A stretch of 30,465 nt of DNA from JBBPXY01 sp038200435 (GTDB lineage: Bacteria > Actinomycetota > Thermoleophilia > Solirubrobacterales > Solirubrobacteraceae). Shown here piece after piece: positions 23,019 to 29,342 of this stretch. Both the position numbers and the translations under genes were made by a program. The notes below the pieces were generated by a model. That model made no database searches and was not told where the DNA came from. It worked only from the letters and a program-made list of their open reading frames with translations. The stretch lies in NCBI GenBank assembly GCA_038200435.1, contig JBBPXY010000010.1:1-30465 (forward strand). The letters run 5' to 3'. Each line of letters begins with the position of its first letter. Position 1 is the first letter of the stretch.

Positions 23019-24758
23019 CTACTTGATCGAGGTGAACGCGAGGTCGAACGCCGCGTTCCACTGCGCGATGACCGGCTGCACGTTCTTTGACTGGATGTTC
23101 GGCTGCCGGTCCCAGAACCACGGGACGGCCGGGGCGGCGCCCGTCACCAGGCGGTCGACCTGGCCCCACGCCTTCGCCCGCGCCGCCGGGTCGGCCGTGT
23201 TCGAGGCCCTCTCCATGGCCGCGTCGACCTGGGGATCCTTCAACTGCGGCCAGTTCGAGTTGTTCTCAGGCACGATCGCCTTCGAGTTGAACGGGGCGTA
23301 CAGGTAGGCGTAGCCGTCGCTAAAGTCCGGCAGCCAGCCGACGTTGGGGCAGACCTGCACCTTCGCCTTGGGTACGTTGCAGAACTTCGAGTACATCGTC
23401 TCGTGCTGCACGCTGCGGAACGCGACGTCGAACCCCAGCTTGCGGAACTGCTCGAGAGCCACCTGCGCCGTCTTCGCCGCCGGGTCGTTGTTGTCGCCGA
23501 TCATCACGACCTTCTCCTTGCCGGTGTACTTCCCGCTTGGGTAACCGGCCTTCTTCATGTAAGACGCGGCAAGCGCGGGATCGCCGCTCGGGTTCTTCAG
23601 AAAGTCGAACCCTGGCCCCTGGGCCCCTCCGGCCTCGGCGTAGCCCGGCGCCGTCGGCGGCAGGAAGTGGCTGGCGATGTCGCCGGCAGAGACTCCTCCG
23701 CGCGTGAGCTGCAGCGCCTTGCGATCAAACGACGCCAGCACCGCCTTGCGGAGGTTGACGTTGTCAAACGGCGGGAGCTGCGTGTTCATCGCGATGTACC
23801 GGTTGCCGAGCGGCGTGAAGGAGATCTGCCCCTTCGCCGTCTGCACCGCGCGCGTCACGATCGGCGCCGGGGGCGTGTCTCCGCTCACCAGGCCCTGCCC
23901 GGTGAGGATCTGACGGCCGGCGACGTTCGGGTCGGCGCCGATTGTCCAATCGACGCGGTCGACGTAGGCCGGGCGGTAGTCGCCCGCCGTCTTGGCGTCC
24001 CAGCTCGGGTTGCGGGCCAGCACCAGGTGCTTACCAGGCTGGTAGTCCTTGATCACGTAGGGGCCGGTGAAGGCCTGCTGGGTCGGCTTCGAGTCGTAGC
24101 CCGAGGGCGCCTTCTTGTCGAACTTCGCCGCGTACTCCTTCGGCACCGGGACGGTAATGGGAAGCGAGAGCGCGTTGACGAACGTCGCGGCGAACGGCTT
24201 GGTCAGCTTGAAGACGATCGTGTGGGCGTCGGGCGTCTCGATGCCCGAGATCGGCTTGCCCTTGGCGGCGGCGTCCACGCCCTCGAGCGCGGTGAAGTAC
24301 GACGCCGCGTAGCCGTTGGCCACCGCAGGTGTGAACGCGCGCTCGATGGCGTACTTCACGTCGGCCGAGGTGACCTCGCGGTTGACCGGCGGCGAGTACT
24401 TCACTCCCGAGCGGATCTTCACCGTGACCGTCTTCTGGTCCTTGGAGATCGTCGCCGGAGCGGCGGCCAGGTCGGGCGCGGTCCTCTGCGGGACCTCGGG
24501 CTTGAAGGAGTAGAGAGGGCGCTGGGTCGCGTAGACCACCTCGTAGTCGAGCTGGAAGTAGGACGAGCCCGGATCGAGGTGCTCAAAGCCCTCGTTGGAG
24601 AGCACCTTGAGCGTGCCGCCGCTCTTCTGGCCGCTGACGGGGCCGGGCAGGCCCCCTACGCCTGCCGGCCCTTCGTTCCTGGACTTGCTGTTGCCGCAGG
24701 CGGCGAGGCTCAGGGCCGAGGCGCCGATGGCAAGCACTGTGAGTAACCGGTGACGCAT
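23019..24758 (-). CDS. dppA: Peptide ABC transporter substrate-binding lipoprotein (family 5) DppA
   Basis: A 579-residue solute-binding protein. The signal peptide ends in lipobox 'SLAAC', followed by a Gly/Ser-rich linker. The mature part has 'GGTLKVLSNEGFEHLDPGSSYFQ', the normal start of the fold, then 'GVKYSPPVNREVTSADVKYAIERAF' and 'FNSKAIVPENNSNWPQLKDPQVDAAM', all typical of SBP family 5 (DppA/OppA). It catches peptides, or possibly other small solutes such as nickel chelates, outside the membrane. AAAGGA lies 5 nt in front of the ATG at 24758. Unusually, it is placed after dppC rather than first in the operon. Confidence 0.92.
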   Translation of the reverse strand: MRHRLLTVLAIGASALSLAACGNSKSRNEGPAGVGGLPGPVSGQKSGGTLKVLSNEGFEHLDPGSSYFQLDYEVVYATQRPLYSFKPEVPQRTAPDLAAAPATISKDQKTVTVKIRSGVKYSPPVNREVTSADVKYAIERAFTPAVANGYAASYFTALEGVDAAAKGKPISGIETPDAHTIVFKLTKPFAATFVNALSLPITVPVPKEYAAKFDKKAPSGYDSKPTQQAFTGPYVIKDYQPGKHLVLARNPSWDAKTAGDYRPAYVDRVDWTIGADPNVAGRQILTGQGLVSGDTPPAPIVTRAVQTAKGQISFTPLGNRYIAMNTQLPPFDNVNLRKAVLASFDRKALQLTRGGVSAGDIASHFLPPTAPGYAEAGGAQGPGFDFLKNPSGDPALAASYMKKAGYPSGKYTGKEKVVMIGDNNDPAAKTAQVALEQFRKLGFDVAFRSVQHETMYSKFCNVPKAKVQVCPNVGWLPDFSDGYAYLYAPFNSKAIVPENNSNWPQLKDPQVDAAMERASNTADPAARAKAWGQVDRLVTGAAPAVPWFWDRQPNIQSKNVQPVIAQWNAAFDLAFTSIK

Positions 24759-24792
24759 GTGCGTCCTTTCGTAGTCGGAACGAGGTTCACCG

Positions 24793-25752
24793 CTAAGAGC
24801 GCGGGTTGAGGGCGTCCTGGAGGCCGTCGCCGACCAGGTTGAAGGCCAGGACAGTCAGCAGCAGGGCGACGCCGGGAAAGAGCATGTACCACCACGCGGT
24901 GTCGAAGACGTTGGTCGCGTCGCCGATCATCTGACCCCAGCTCGCCGTCGGTGGTTGAACACCCACGCCGAGGAAGGAGAGGGCCGCCTCGAACAGGATG
25001 TTCGTCGGCAGGATCAGCGTGCTGTAGACGATGATTGGTGCGATCAGGTTCGGCAGGAGCTCGCGGAAGATGATCCTCATGTCGGAGGCGCCCAGCGAGC
25101 GCGCCGCCTCGACGAACTCGCGCTCGCGCAGCGACAGGACCTGCCCGCGGATGATCCGGCCGATGTAGGGCCAGGATGCGAGCGCGATGACGAAGACGAC
25201 GACGGTCAGACCGGGTTGGATCGCGCCGCCCAGACAGCCGCTGCCGAGCGAGCACGCGGACGCCAGCCCGATGCCAAGGAGCAGGATCGGGAAGGCCAGC
25301 TGCACGTCCATCAGGCGTGACAGGACAGTGTCCACGCGCCCGCGGTAGTAGCCGGCAGCCAAGCCCACGAACACTCCCACGAGCACCGCGATCCCGGTCG
25401 AGATGACCGCGACCTCGAGCGATACACGCGCGCCGTAGAGGACCCGGCTGAACACATCGCGCCCGAGCTGGTCGACCCCGAGGAGGTGCTCGCCGCTCGG
25501 GCCCGTCGCCGCTCCGAACGAGTCGAGCGCCGCGGTCGACTGCTGGTTGGGCGGCGGTGCGCCCAGCAGCTTGGCGATGAGCGGAGCGAAGACCGCGATC
25601 AGCAGGAGCAGACCGATGAACGCAAGCGCCGCGAGCGCCACGCGATCACCCCGCAGGCGTCGCCAGAAGAGCTGCAGCGGAGACCGCGCGGCAATGGTGC
25701 CGAAGTCGTCTGACCCGGGGCCCGACTCAGAGAGGAGGTCGAGCGTGCTCAC
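24793..25752 (-). CDS. dppC: Peptide ABC transporter permease DppC
   Basis: A 319-residue permease. The N-terminus 'LQLFWRRLRGDRVALAALAFIGLLLLIAVFAPLIA' holds the first helix, and 'HLLGVDQLGRDVFSRVLYGARVSLEVA' is the hallmark of DppC. The EAA loop is 'FVEAARSLGASDMRIIFRELLPN'. A loop of about 20 residues with two cysteines ('CSLGSGCLGG') lies between helices 3 and 4 and may form a disulfide outside. GTG at 25752 is preferred over GTG at 25818: codons above it lose third-position GC and run toward the tRNA gene. It is the first gene of the operon, upstream of dppA, a permuted order. Confidence 0.9.
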   Translation of the reverse strand: MSTLDLLSESGPGSDDFGTIAARSPLQLFWRRLRGDRVALAALAFIGLLLLIAVFAPLIAKLLGAPPPNQQSTAALDSFGAATGPSGEHLLGVDQLGRDVFSRVLYGARVSLEVAVISTGIAVLVGVFVGLAAGYYRGRVDTVLSRLMDVQLAFPILLLGIGLASACSLGSGCLGGAIQPGLTVVVFVIALASWPYIGRIIRGQVLSLREREFVEAARSLGASDMRIIFRELLPNLIAPIIVYSTLILPTNILFEAALSFLGVGVQPPTASWGQMIGDATNVFDTAWWYMLFPGVALLLTVLAFNLVGDGLQDALNPRS

Positions 25753-25820
25753 CCTATGCGATTCGCCGCCGGCACCGTTGTTCCTCGTTTCCTGGGTTCG
25801 GCTTATCCTCGTGACCACCG

Positions 25821-25894
<74 letters not shown>

Positions 25895-25934
25895 CTGAGC
25901 CACTCGGAGAGGCCCCGGCCGCTCGCTCTGGTCC

Positions 25935-26372
25935 TCAGGCCAAGGTCGCAGTCCCGACTGGCGCGAGCACGAAGCTTTCGATGCCCAAGTCGGGATCGAT
26001 GTGATTGGCGCTCATGAACGCGAGCACCTTGCGCTCGGTGAGCTCCTCGACCTCGTTGATCAGCCGCTCGCTCATCGTGTCCTGGTACTCGCCGCGGACG
26101 GCGAGGACCGTCTCGTGCTTGTCGTCGGCCACGAGCGCGCGCTCACCGGGGGTGAGCGTGTCCTGGAGCACGACCGACACCAGGTCGTCGGCGTACGTGG
26201 TGCGCGCCCGCGTCGGTCCGCGTCCGGTGTATTCGCGCATCATCTGCACGACTCGGTTCGAGATCCGCGCGTTGAGTTCGCCCTGCGAGTCCTTGGGCTT
26301 GGCGCCGGTCATCCGGCGCGACCGGCGCACGGGTCGACGGCGTGCGGTGCGAGGCGGGCGTGTGGTGGCCAC
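25935..26372 (-). CDS. DUF2294 (MpsC-like) protein, copy 1
   Basis: A 145-residue protein with a full DUF2294 domain: 'ISNRVVQMMREYTGRGPTRARTTYADDLVSVVLQ' followed by 'LTPGERALV' and 'LTERKVLAFMSANHIDPDLGIESFVL'. DUF2294 is listed in Pfam as the MpsC component of a Na+-translocating membrane-potential-generating system, but most bacterial copies have no known partner. The N-terminus is an Arg-rich extension (PPRTARRRPVRRSRR), which could bind nucleic acid or be a mis-called start: ATG at 26312 would remove it. GTG at 26372 has no clear ribosome binding site. It is divergent from a second DUF2294 gene across 225 bp full of inverted repeats. Confidence 0.85.
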   Translation of the reverse strand: MATTRPPRTARRRPVRRSRRMTGAKPKDSQGELNARISNRVVQMMREYTGRGPTRARTTYADDLVSVVLQDTLTPGERALVADDKHETVLAVRGEYQDTMSERLINEVEELTERKVLAFMSANHIDPDLGIESFVLAPVGTATLA

Positions 26373-26397
26373 GCGTGTGAGGCGGCGGGGGTCATGT

Positions 26398-26482
26398 GAG
26401 AGCCCCTCTCAGAGCGCGTCGTCGGCCGGGCCGACCGGAACGCTCTCATGGAGAGCCATCGACTCTCCTCTCATCGCGAGAG
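26398..26482. repeat. Cluster of three CTCTC/GAGAG inverted repeats
   Basis: GAGAG-CCC-CTCTC at 26398-26410, CTCTC-ATG-GAGAG at 26443-26455 and CTCTC-ATCGC-GAGAG at 26468-26482. The last has outer GACT (26461-26464) and AGTC (26484-26487) that extend the symmetry. They lie between the two divergent DUF2294 genes, upstream of copy 1. The shared half-site GAGAG suggests a regulator binding site used several times, but could also form small RNA hairpins in the 5' leader of copy 1. Confidence 0.55.
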
Positions 26483-26483
26483 A

Positions 26484-26530
26484 AGTCAAGGCCCGGGCAA
26501 TTGACTCCGATCCATCGCGCCTGCGATAGT
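26484..26530. promoter_or_regulatory. Divergent sigma-70-type promoters
   Basis: On the plus strand TTGACT (26501-26506) and GATAGT (26525-26530) are separated by 18 nt, a good housekeeping-type promoter pointing toward DUF2294 copy 2. On the minus strand another TTGACT (26489 to 26484) faces the other way, with a weaker GAGAGT 16 nt further on. The two -35 boxes lie 11 bp apart around the palindrome GCCCGGGC (26491-26498). The plus promoter is the stronger prediction; the minus one is tentative. Confidence 0.6.
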
Positions 26531-26543
26531 GGACTTTTCACTA
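26527..26543. promoter_or_regulatory. Operator-like inverted repeat on the promoter of DUF2294 copy 2
   Basis: TAGTG (26527-26531) and CACTA (26539-26543) flank GACTTTT. The left arm overlaps the -10 box GATAGT and the right arm lies around the expected start point, where a repressor would block transcription. The region is also more AT-rich than its surroundings. Confidence 0.45.
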
Positions 26544-26597
26544 CCGGGAAGGTGCTCGTCGGAACGGCGGCTACCGGCCTAAAGGAAGGGGCTCGCC

Positions 26598-27023
26598 GTG
26601 CGCGAATCCCGGCAACCAGAGCCGCAGGTGAACCGCGACGGCGGTCGGCGCTCCTCGAGCGCGACGGGCCTCACCTCGGACATCTCCGCGGCCATGGTCG
26701 CGCTGTACGCCAGGGTCTACGGACACGAGCGCACGACGGCCACCACCTACATCAACGACAACATCGTCGTGTGCGTCCTCGAGGACATCTTGAGCACCAA
26801 CGAGTCCTCGCTCGTCGACGGCGGAGACGCCGTCGAGGTGATCGACGGACGTGTGGCCTTTCAGAAGGGCATGGAGGACGAGTTCACCGAGGCGATAGAG
26901 GAGCTGACGGGGCGGCGCGTGACAGCGTTCATGAGCGCCAACCAGACGACTCCGGGCGTCGCGTGTGAGCTGTTCTTCCTCGAGGCGCCACCGGCCAGCA
27001 CACCCACACCGAGCCGCGCGTGA
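26598..27023 (+). CDS. DUF2294 (MpsC-like) protein, copy 2
   Basis: A 141-residue second DUF2294 protein: 'SDISAAMVALYARVYGHERTTATTYINDNIVVCVLED', 'LSTNESSLVDGG' and 'LTGRRVTAFMSANQTTPGVACELFFLE'. It is only moderately like copy 1: the 'GRGP' segment is replaced by 'GHER', and the 'HIDPD' by 'QTTPG'. GTG at 26598 follows a purine-rich AAGGAAGGGG. The stop overlaps the ECF sigma gene by 4 nt (GTGA), so the two are translationally coupled. This makes a regulatory role for DUF2294, for example as a partner of the sigma factor, worth testing. Its N-terminal 25 residues are polar and look disordered. Confidence 0.85.
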   Translation: MRESRQPEPQVNRDGGRRSSSATGLTSDISAAMVALYARVYGHERTTATTYINDNIVVCVLEDILSTNESSLVDGGDAVEVIDGRVAFQKGMEDEFTEAIEELTGRRVTAFMSANQTTPGVACELFFLEAPPASTPTPSRA

Positions 27024-27589
27024 GCCTCACGGCGGCTCCCGCCGCCGATCTGGGCGACGAGGAGCTGATGCTGCGTGTCCAGGCTGATCAGCCCGACGCT
27101 TTCGGAGAATTGTTCGATCGCTTTGGCACGCGGGCCTACCGCGTCGCCTACGCCATCGAGCACAACGGCACGCGCGCCGAGGACATCGTCCAGGACGCGT
27201 TCCTCTCGATCTGGCGCGCCCGGGCCAGCTACCAGCCCGAGCGCGGGAGCGTCATCGCCTGGGTGATCGGGATCGTGCGCAACCGCGCGCTCGACTCCCT
27301 CCGCCGCCACGGGCGCCACGACAATCGCCGGGCCGGCGGCGAGCACATGCTCGAGCGACTTCAGGCTCCGGGCAGCACCGAGCAGGCGACCGGTGAGCGC
27401 GATGAGGCCGCACATCTCCGGGGCGTCCTGGCGCAGCTGCCCGAAGCCCAGCGCGAGGTGATCGCCCTCGCTTACTTCGGCGAGCTGAGCACGACGGAGA
27501 TCGCCAGCGAGCTCGTGCTTCCGCTCGGCACGGTCAAGGGCCGGATGCGCCTGGGCCTGGAGAAGCTGAGGCCGCAGGTCGAGCGCTGA
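27020..27589 (+). CDS. ECF RNA polymerase sigma factor
   Basis: A 189-residue sigma factor. Region 2 is 'DAFGELFDRFGTRAYRVAYAI' followed by 'RAEDIVQDAFLSIWRARASY'; region 4 is 'LPEAQREVIALAYFGELSTTEIASELVLPLGTVKGRMRLGLEKL'. It resembles SigK/RpoE-like ECF proteins, but no zinc-binding anti-sigma gene follows. A DUF2294 gene precedes it with a 4-nt overlap instead. The closing helix 'GTVKGRMRLGLEKLRPQVER' recognises the -35 element. The ECF subgroup is not assigned. The stop is followed by a hairpin 19 nt later. Confidence 0.92.
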   Translation: MSLTAAPAADLGDEELMLRVQADQPDAFGELFDRFGTRAYRVAYAIEHNGTRAEDIVQDAFLSIWRARASYQPERGSVIAWVIGIVRNRALDSLRRHGRHDNRRAGGEHMLERLQAPGSTEQATGERDEAAHLRGVLAQLPEAQREVIALAYFGELSTTEIASELVLPLGTVKGRMRLGLEKLRPQVER

Positions 27590-27607
27590 GCGCCTCGCCG
27601 GATTTGG

Positions 27608-27628
27608 GCGCGACTGATCCAGTCGCGC
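27608..27628 (+). terminator. Perfect hairpin after the ECF sigma gene
   Basis: GCGCGACTG (27608-27616) and CAGTCGCGC (27620-27628) pair perfectly over 9 bp with loop ATC, 19 nt after the sigma stop. No T-run follows, so it is a terminator of the GC-rich actinobacterial kind or an mRNA-stabilising hairpin. Confidence 0.6.
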
Positions 27629-27710
27629 TGCGAACGGAGTACCTTCCCTCTACAGGGCGGCTCGCGCAGCAGTACCTCGGTCGTCAAAGGCTCAACCTTG
27701 GGGGTCCCTC

Positions 27711-27971
27711 GTGACTGCTCCATCCGTCGTTATCGCCCTGGCCGGGGGCAGCTTCATCTTTCTCGGCGTCGCCGTGGCCATCTTCTTCGCGATCGTCTAC
27801 GGCTTCTACACGATCAAGGGAAGCGGCATCGACAAGCACCCCAGCGACGGGCTCGACGGCGCGCCCGGTTCGCACGGGCCGAGCGAAGCGTCTGGCAAGG
27901 GCCGCAGCAGCGGCGACACGAGCGAAGGCAACAGCGTCGGAGACACCTTCTCGACCCACGGCACGGGATGA
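27711..27971 (+). CDS. Small single-pass membrane protein with Gly/Ser-rich tail
   Basis: An 86-residue protein: an N-terminal helix of about 25 hydrophobic residues ('VVIALAGGSFIFLGVAVAIF', then 'FAIVYGFYT'), followed by about 50 polar residues rich in Gly, Ser, Asp and His that look disordered. No family is recognised. GTG at 27711 follows GGGGG with 7 nt spacing. It is the first gene after the sigma factor's terminator-like hairpin, so whether it belongs to the same regulon is open; it could be a target. Confidence 0.6.
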   Translation: MTAPSVVIALAGGSFIFLGVAVAIFFAIVYGFYTIKGSGIDKHPSDGLDGAPGSHGPSEASGKGRSSGDTSEGNSVGDTFSTHGTG

Positions 27972-28072
27972 CGCCCACCGCGTGAGTTCATGTCGGGCTG
28001 ATGGCCGTCGTCTGCGTCTTTGGTTCGCCGGCGAGCCGATGAGTCGGCGGATCTGCGAGGGTCTTGGCCTCT

Positions 28073-28474
28073 ATGGCGGATACGACTCCTCTCATTACCG
28101 GTGTGGACTTCGTCTGCATCCCGGCGCAGGACTTCGAGGCAATGACTGCCTTTTACGGCGAGACGCTCGGCCTGTCGTTTGTCAAGCGCTACGGGAGCCG
28201 GCCGGGTGCCGAGTACCAGGCGGGCAACCTGACGCTGGCGATCATGCGCACCGAAGACTTCGGCGGCACCTTCTCACGCAACGCGATGCCGATCGCTCTG
28301 CAGGTTGAGGACGTGGCCATCGCGAGGGAGCGGCTTGAGGCAAAGGGCGTGCGTTTCGTGAGCGACACGTTTGACTCTGGCGTTTGCTGGCAGGCAATCT
28401 GCCTGGACCCTGACGGCAACCCGCTGTCGCTGCACCACCGCTACGCGCCGAAGGATGAACCCCCCGTCGCGTAG
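28073..28474 (+). CDS. VOC-family (glyoxalase/dioxygenase-like) protein
   Basis: A 133-residue protein with the two beta-alpha-beta-beta-beta modules of the vicinal oxygen chelate fold: 'ITGVDFVCIPAQDFEAMTAFYGETLGL' and 'ALQVEDVAIARERLEAKGVRFVSDTFDSGVCWQAICLDPDGNPLSLHHRY'. The typical 'DPDGNPLSLH' ending is present, but the metal ligands differ from glyoxalase I (for example 'VDFVCIP' lacks His), so a binding or other catalytic role is likely. ATG at 28073 is preferred over TTG at 28064. It is the last convincing ordinary gene before the sparse right-hand region. Confidence 0.85.
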   Translation: MADTTPLITGVDFVCIPAQDFEAMTAFYGETLGLSFVKRYGSRPGAEYQAGNLTLAIMRTEDFGGTFSRNAMPIALQVEDVAIARERLEAKGVRFVSDTFDSGVCWQAICLDPDGNPLSLHHRYAPKDEPPVA

Positions 28475-28503
28475 TACTGATCCCGGGGGAAAGAGTCGCC
28501 TGG

Positions 28504-28515
28504 CCCGGCGCCGGG
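28504..28515 (+). terminator. Short palindrome after the VOC gene
   Basis: CCCGGCGCCGGG is a perfect 12-bp palindrome 29 nt after the VOC stop, followed by GCTTTC. It could act as a weak terminator; a chance GC-rich palindrome is also possible. Confidence 0.3.
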
Positions 28516-28683
28516 GCTTTCGGTGTGGCCACGGCCGGCGATGCGCTGAGGCCGATGAATGTGGCCCTGGGTCGCAGTCTCATCATGTGCGGCCAACGCC
28601 GTATGCCGGCTACCCGATGAGGAGGACTCACGTGCACAACGACGATGACGCGGGCTTTCCCCCAGCTTGCGGGTTTCTGCGAG

Positions 28684-28725
28684 TGGAGCTAGGGGGACTC
28701 GAACCCCCGACCTCCTGGGTGCGAT
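28684..28725 (-). repeat. tRNA-Ala(CGC) 3' fragment, probable attachment-site scar
   Basis: Read on the minus strand, the 42 nt are an anticodon loop ATCGCAC (anticodon CGC), 3' anticodon stem CCAGG, variable AGGTC, T-arm GGGGG-TTCGAGT-CCCCC, acceptor TAGCTCC and discriminator A. The matching 5' anticodon stem (CCTGG), D-arm and 5' acceptor strand are missing: the bases next to the loop are CCCGC. The homology thus ends at the anticodon loop, the usual crossover point of tyrosine integrases. In such a scar the 3' flank (left, below 28684) is original chromosome and the other side is element DNA. Confidence 0.75.
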
Positions 28726-29160
28726 GCGGGGTGCTGTCGTACGCCGTAGGCGCGGAGATCCCCGTCGCCGCGGGGCCCACCACTGACCAGGCGTGGCTGG
28801 TCGCTCCCACGGATGGATGGCGATGTGCGCGGATGTGTGGGGATTCGGGCACCAGGTTGGGGCCCGGTGCCCAATGCCATGCCCCAGGGACGAGTGGAGT
28901 TGATGGGACGACTATCGAAGCCTCGACCCGGAACCTTCGCGCCGCATCTCTGGTCGGGCGCCGCACGCAGGGCGCCGCGGGGTGGCAGGGTGACCTGCGT
29001 GTCGGAGATGTGGAACAGCGTGGCCGGAGCGTGCGAGCGCAACGCCGTGGCTCTGAGGACGAGCATCCGCTACACCGACACCAGGCAGCGAAGACAACCT
29101 CCGCGGTACTGAGCAAAGCCCGCGGCGTGCGACGCGGCGGCTCGTGCGTCGCCGCCCCCC

Positions 29161-29310
29161 CGACACCACAAGGCCAATCAGCGCACGTGCACTCGGCTGG
29201 TCAAGATCGGCACCTTCACGCACACCGACCACGCTGACCTAAAGCATCGGCCGCAGTGCCGGAACGGAGCTGTCCTTCGGGTCGCCGGTGCGAGCCTCAA
29301 GTCGCGGAGG
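29161..29310 (+). pseudogene. Decayed surface-protein C-terminal domain fragment
   Basis: One frame reads 'KANQRTCTRLVKIGTFTHTD' followed by 'HADLKH'; further on 'RVAGASLKS' appears. This resembles the C-terminal domain of Solirubrobacterales secreted proteins, where C-T-R-x-V-x-x-G-T-F-T-x-T is followed by a G-R-V-x-G-x-x-L-x-P-G-R-Y-R-L segment. The second half is only partly in frame and the PGRYRL end is broken, so one or more frameshifts are likely. No start codon or upstream domain remains. The family recall is from memory and modest in certainty. Confidence 0.4.
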
Positions 29311-29342
29311 CGTAGGTCACGGCGCGGAGCGGCGCGGTGGCG

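Larger units (their letters stand above)
28475..29342. other. 868-bp low-coding stretch with tRNA scar and decayed gene
   Basis: No intact gene is visible. It contains a GC-rich palindrome (28504-28515), a well-formed AGGAGG plus GTG start (28620-28634) whose reading frame runs into a tRNA fragment, the tRNA-Ala scar (28684-28725), and a pseudogene fragment at about 29161-29310. Long open frames here translate into Arg/Ser/Pro-rich sequence without motifs, unlike the clear proteins elsewhere. Confidence 0.6.

Noticed and set aside
26561..26590. GGAAC (26561-26565) as an ECF -35 element in front of DUF2294 copy 2
   Set aside because: No -10 element follows at 15-18 nt, and the position would overlap the ribosome binding site.
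28892..28930. A second GAGTGGAG followed by a T-arm-like 'TATCGAAG' about 210 bp right of the tRNA scar
   Set aside because: Only the first 8 nt match the scar's flank, and no T-stem or acceptor pairing can be formed.
28371..29237. A 288-codon plus-strand frame over the tRNA scar
   Set aside because: Its peptide 'ELGGLEPPTSWVR' is simply the translated complement of the tRNA-Ala fragment, a known source of spurious proteins; the rest has no protein character.
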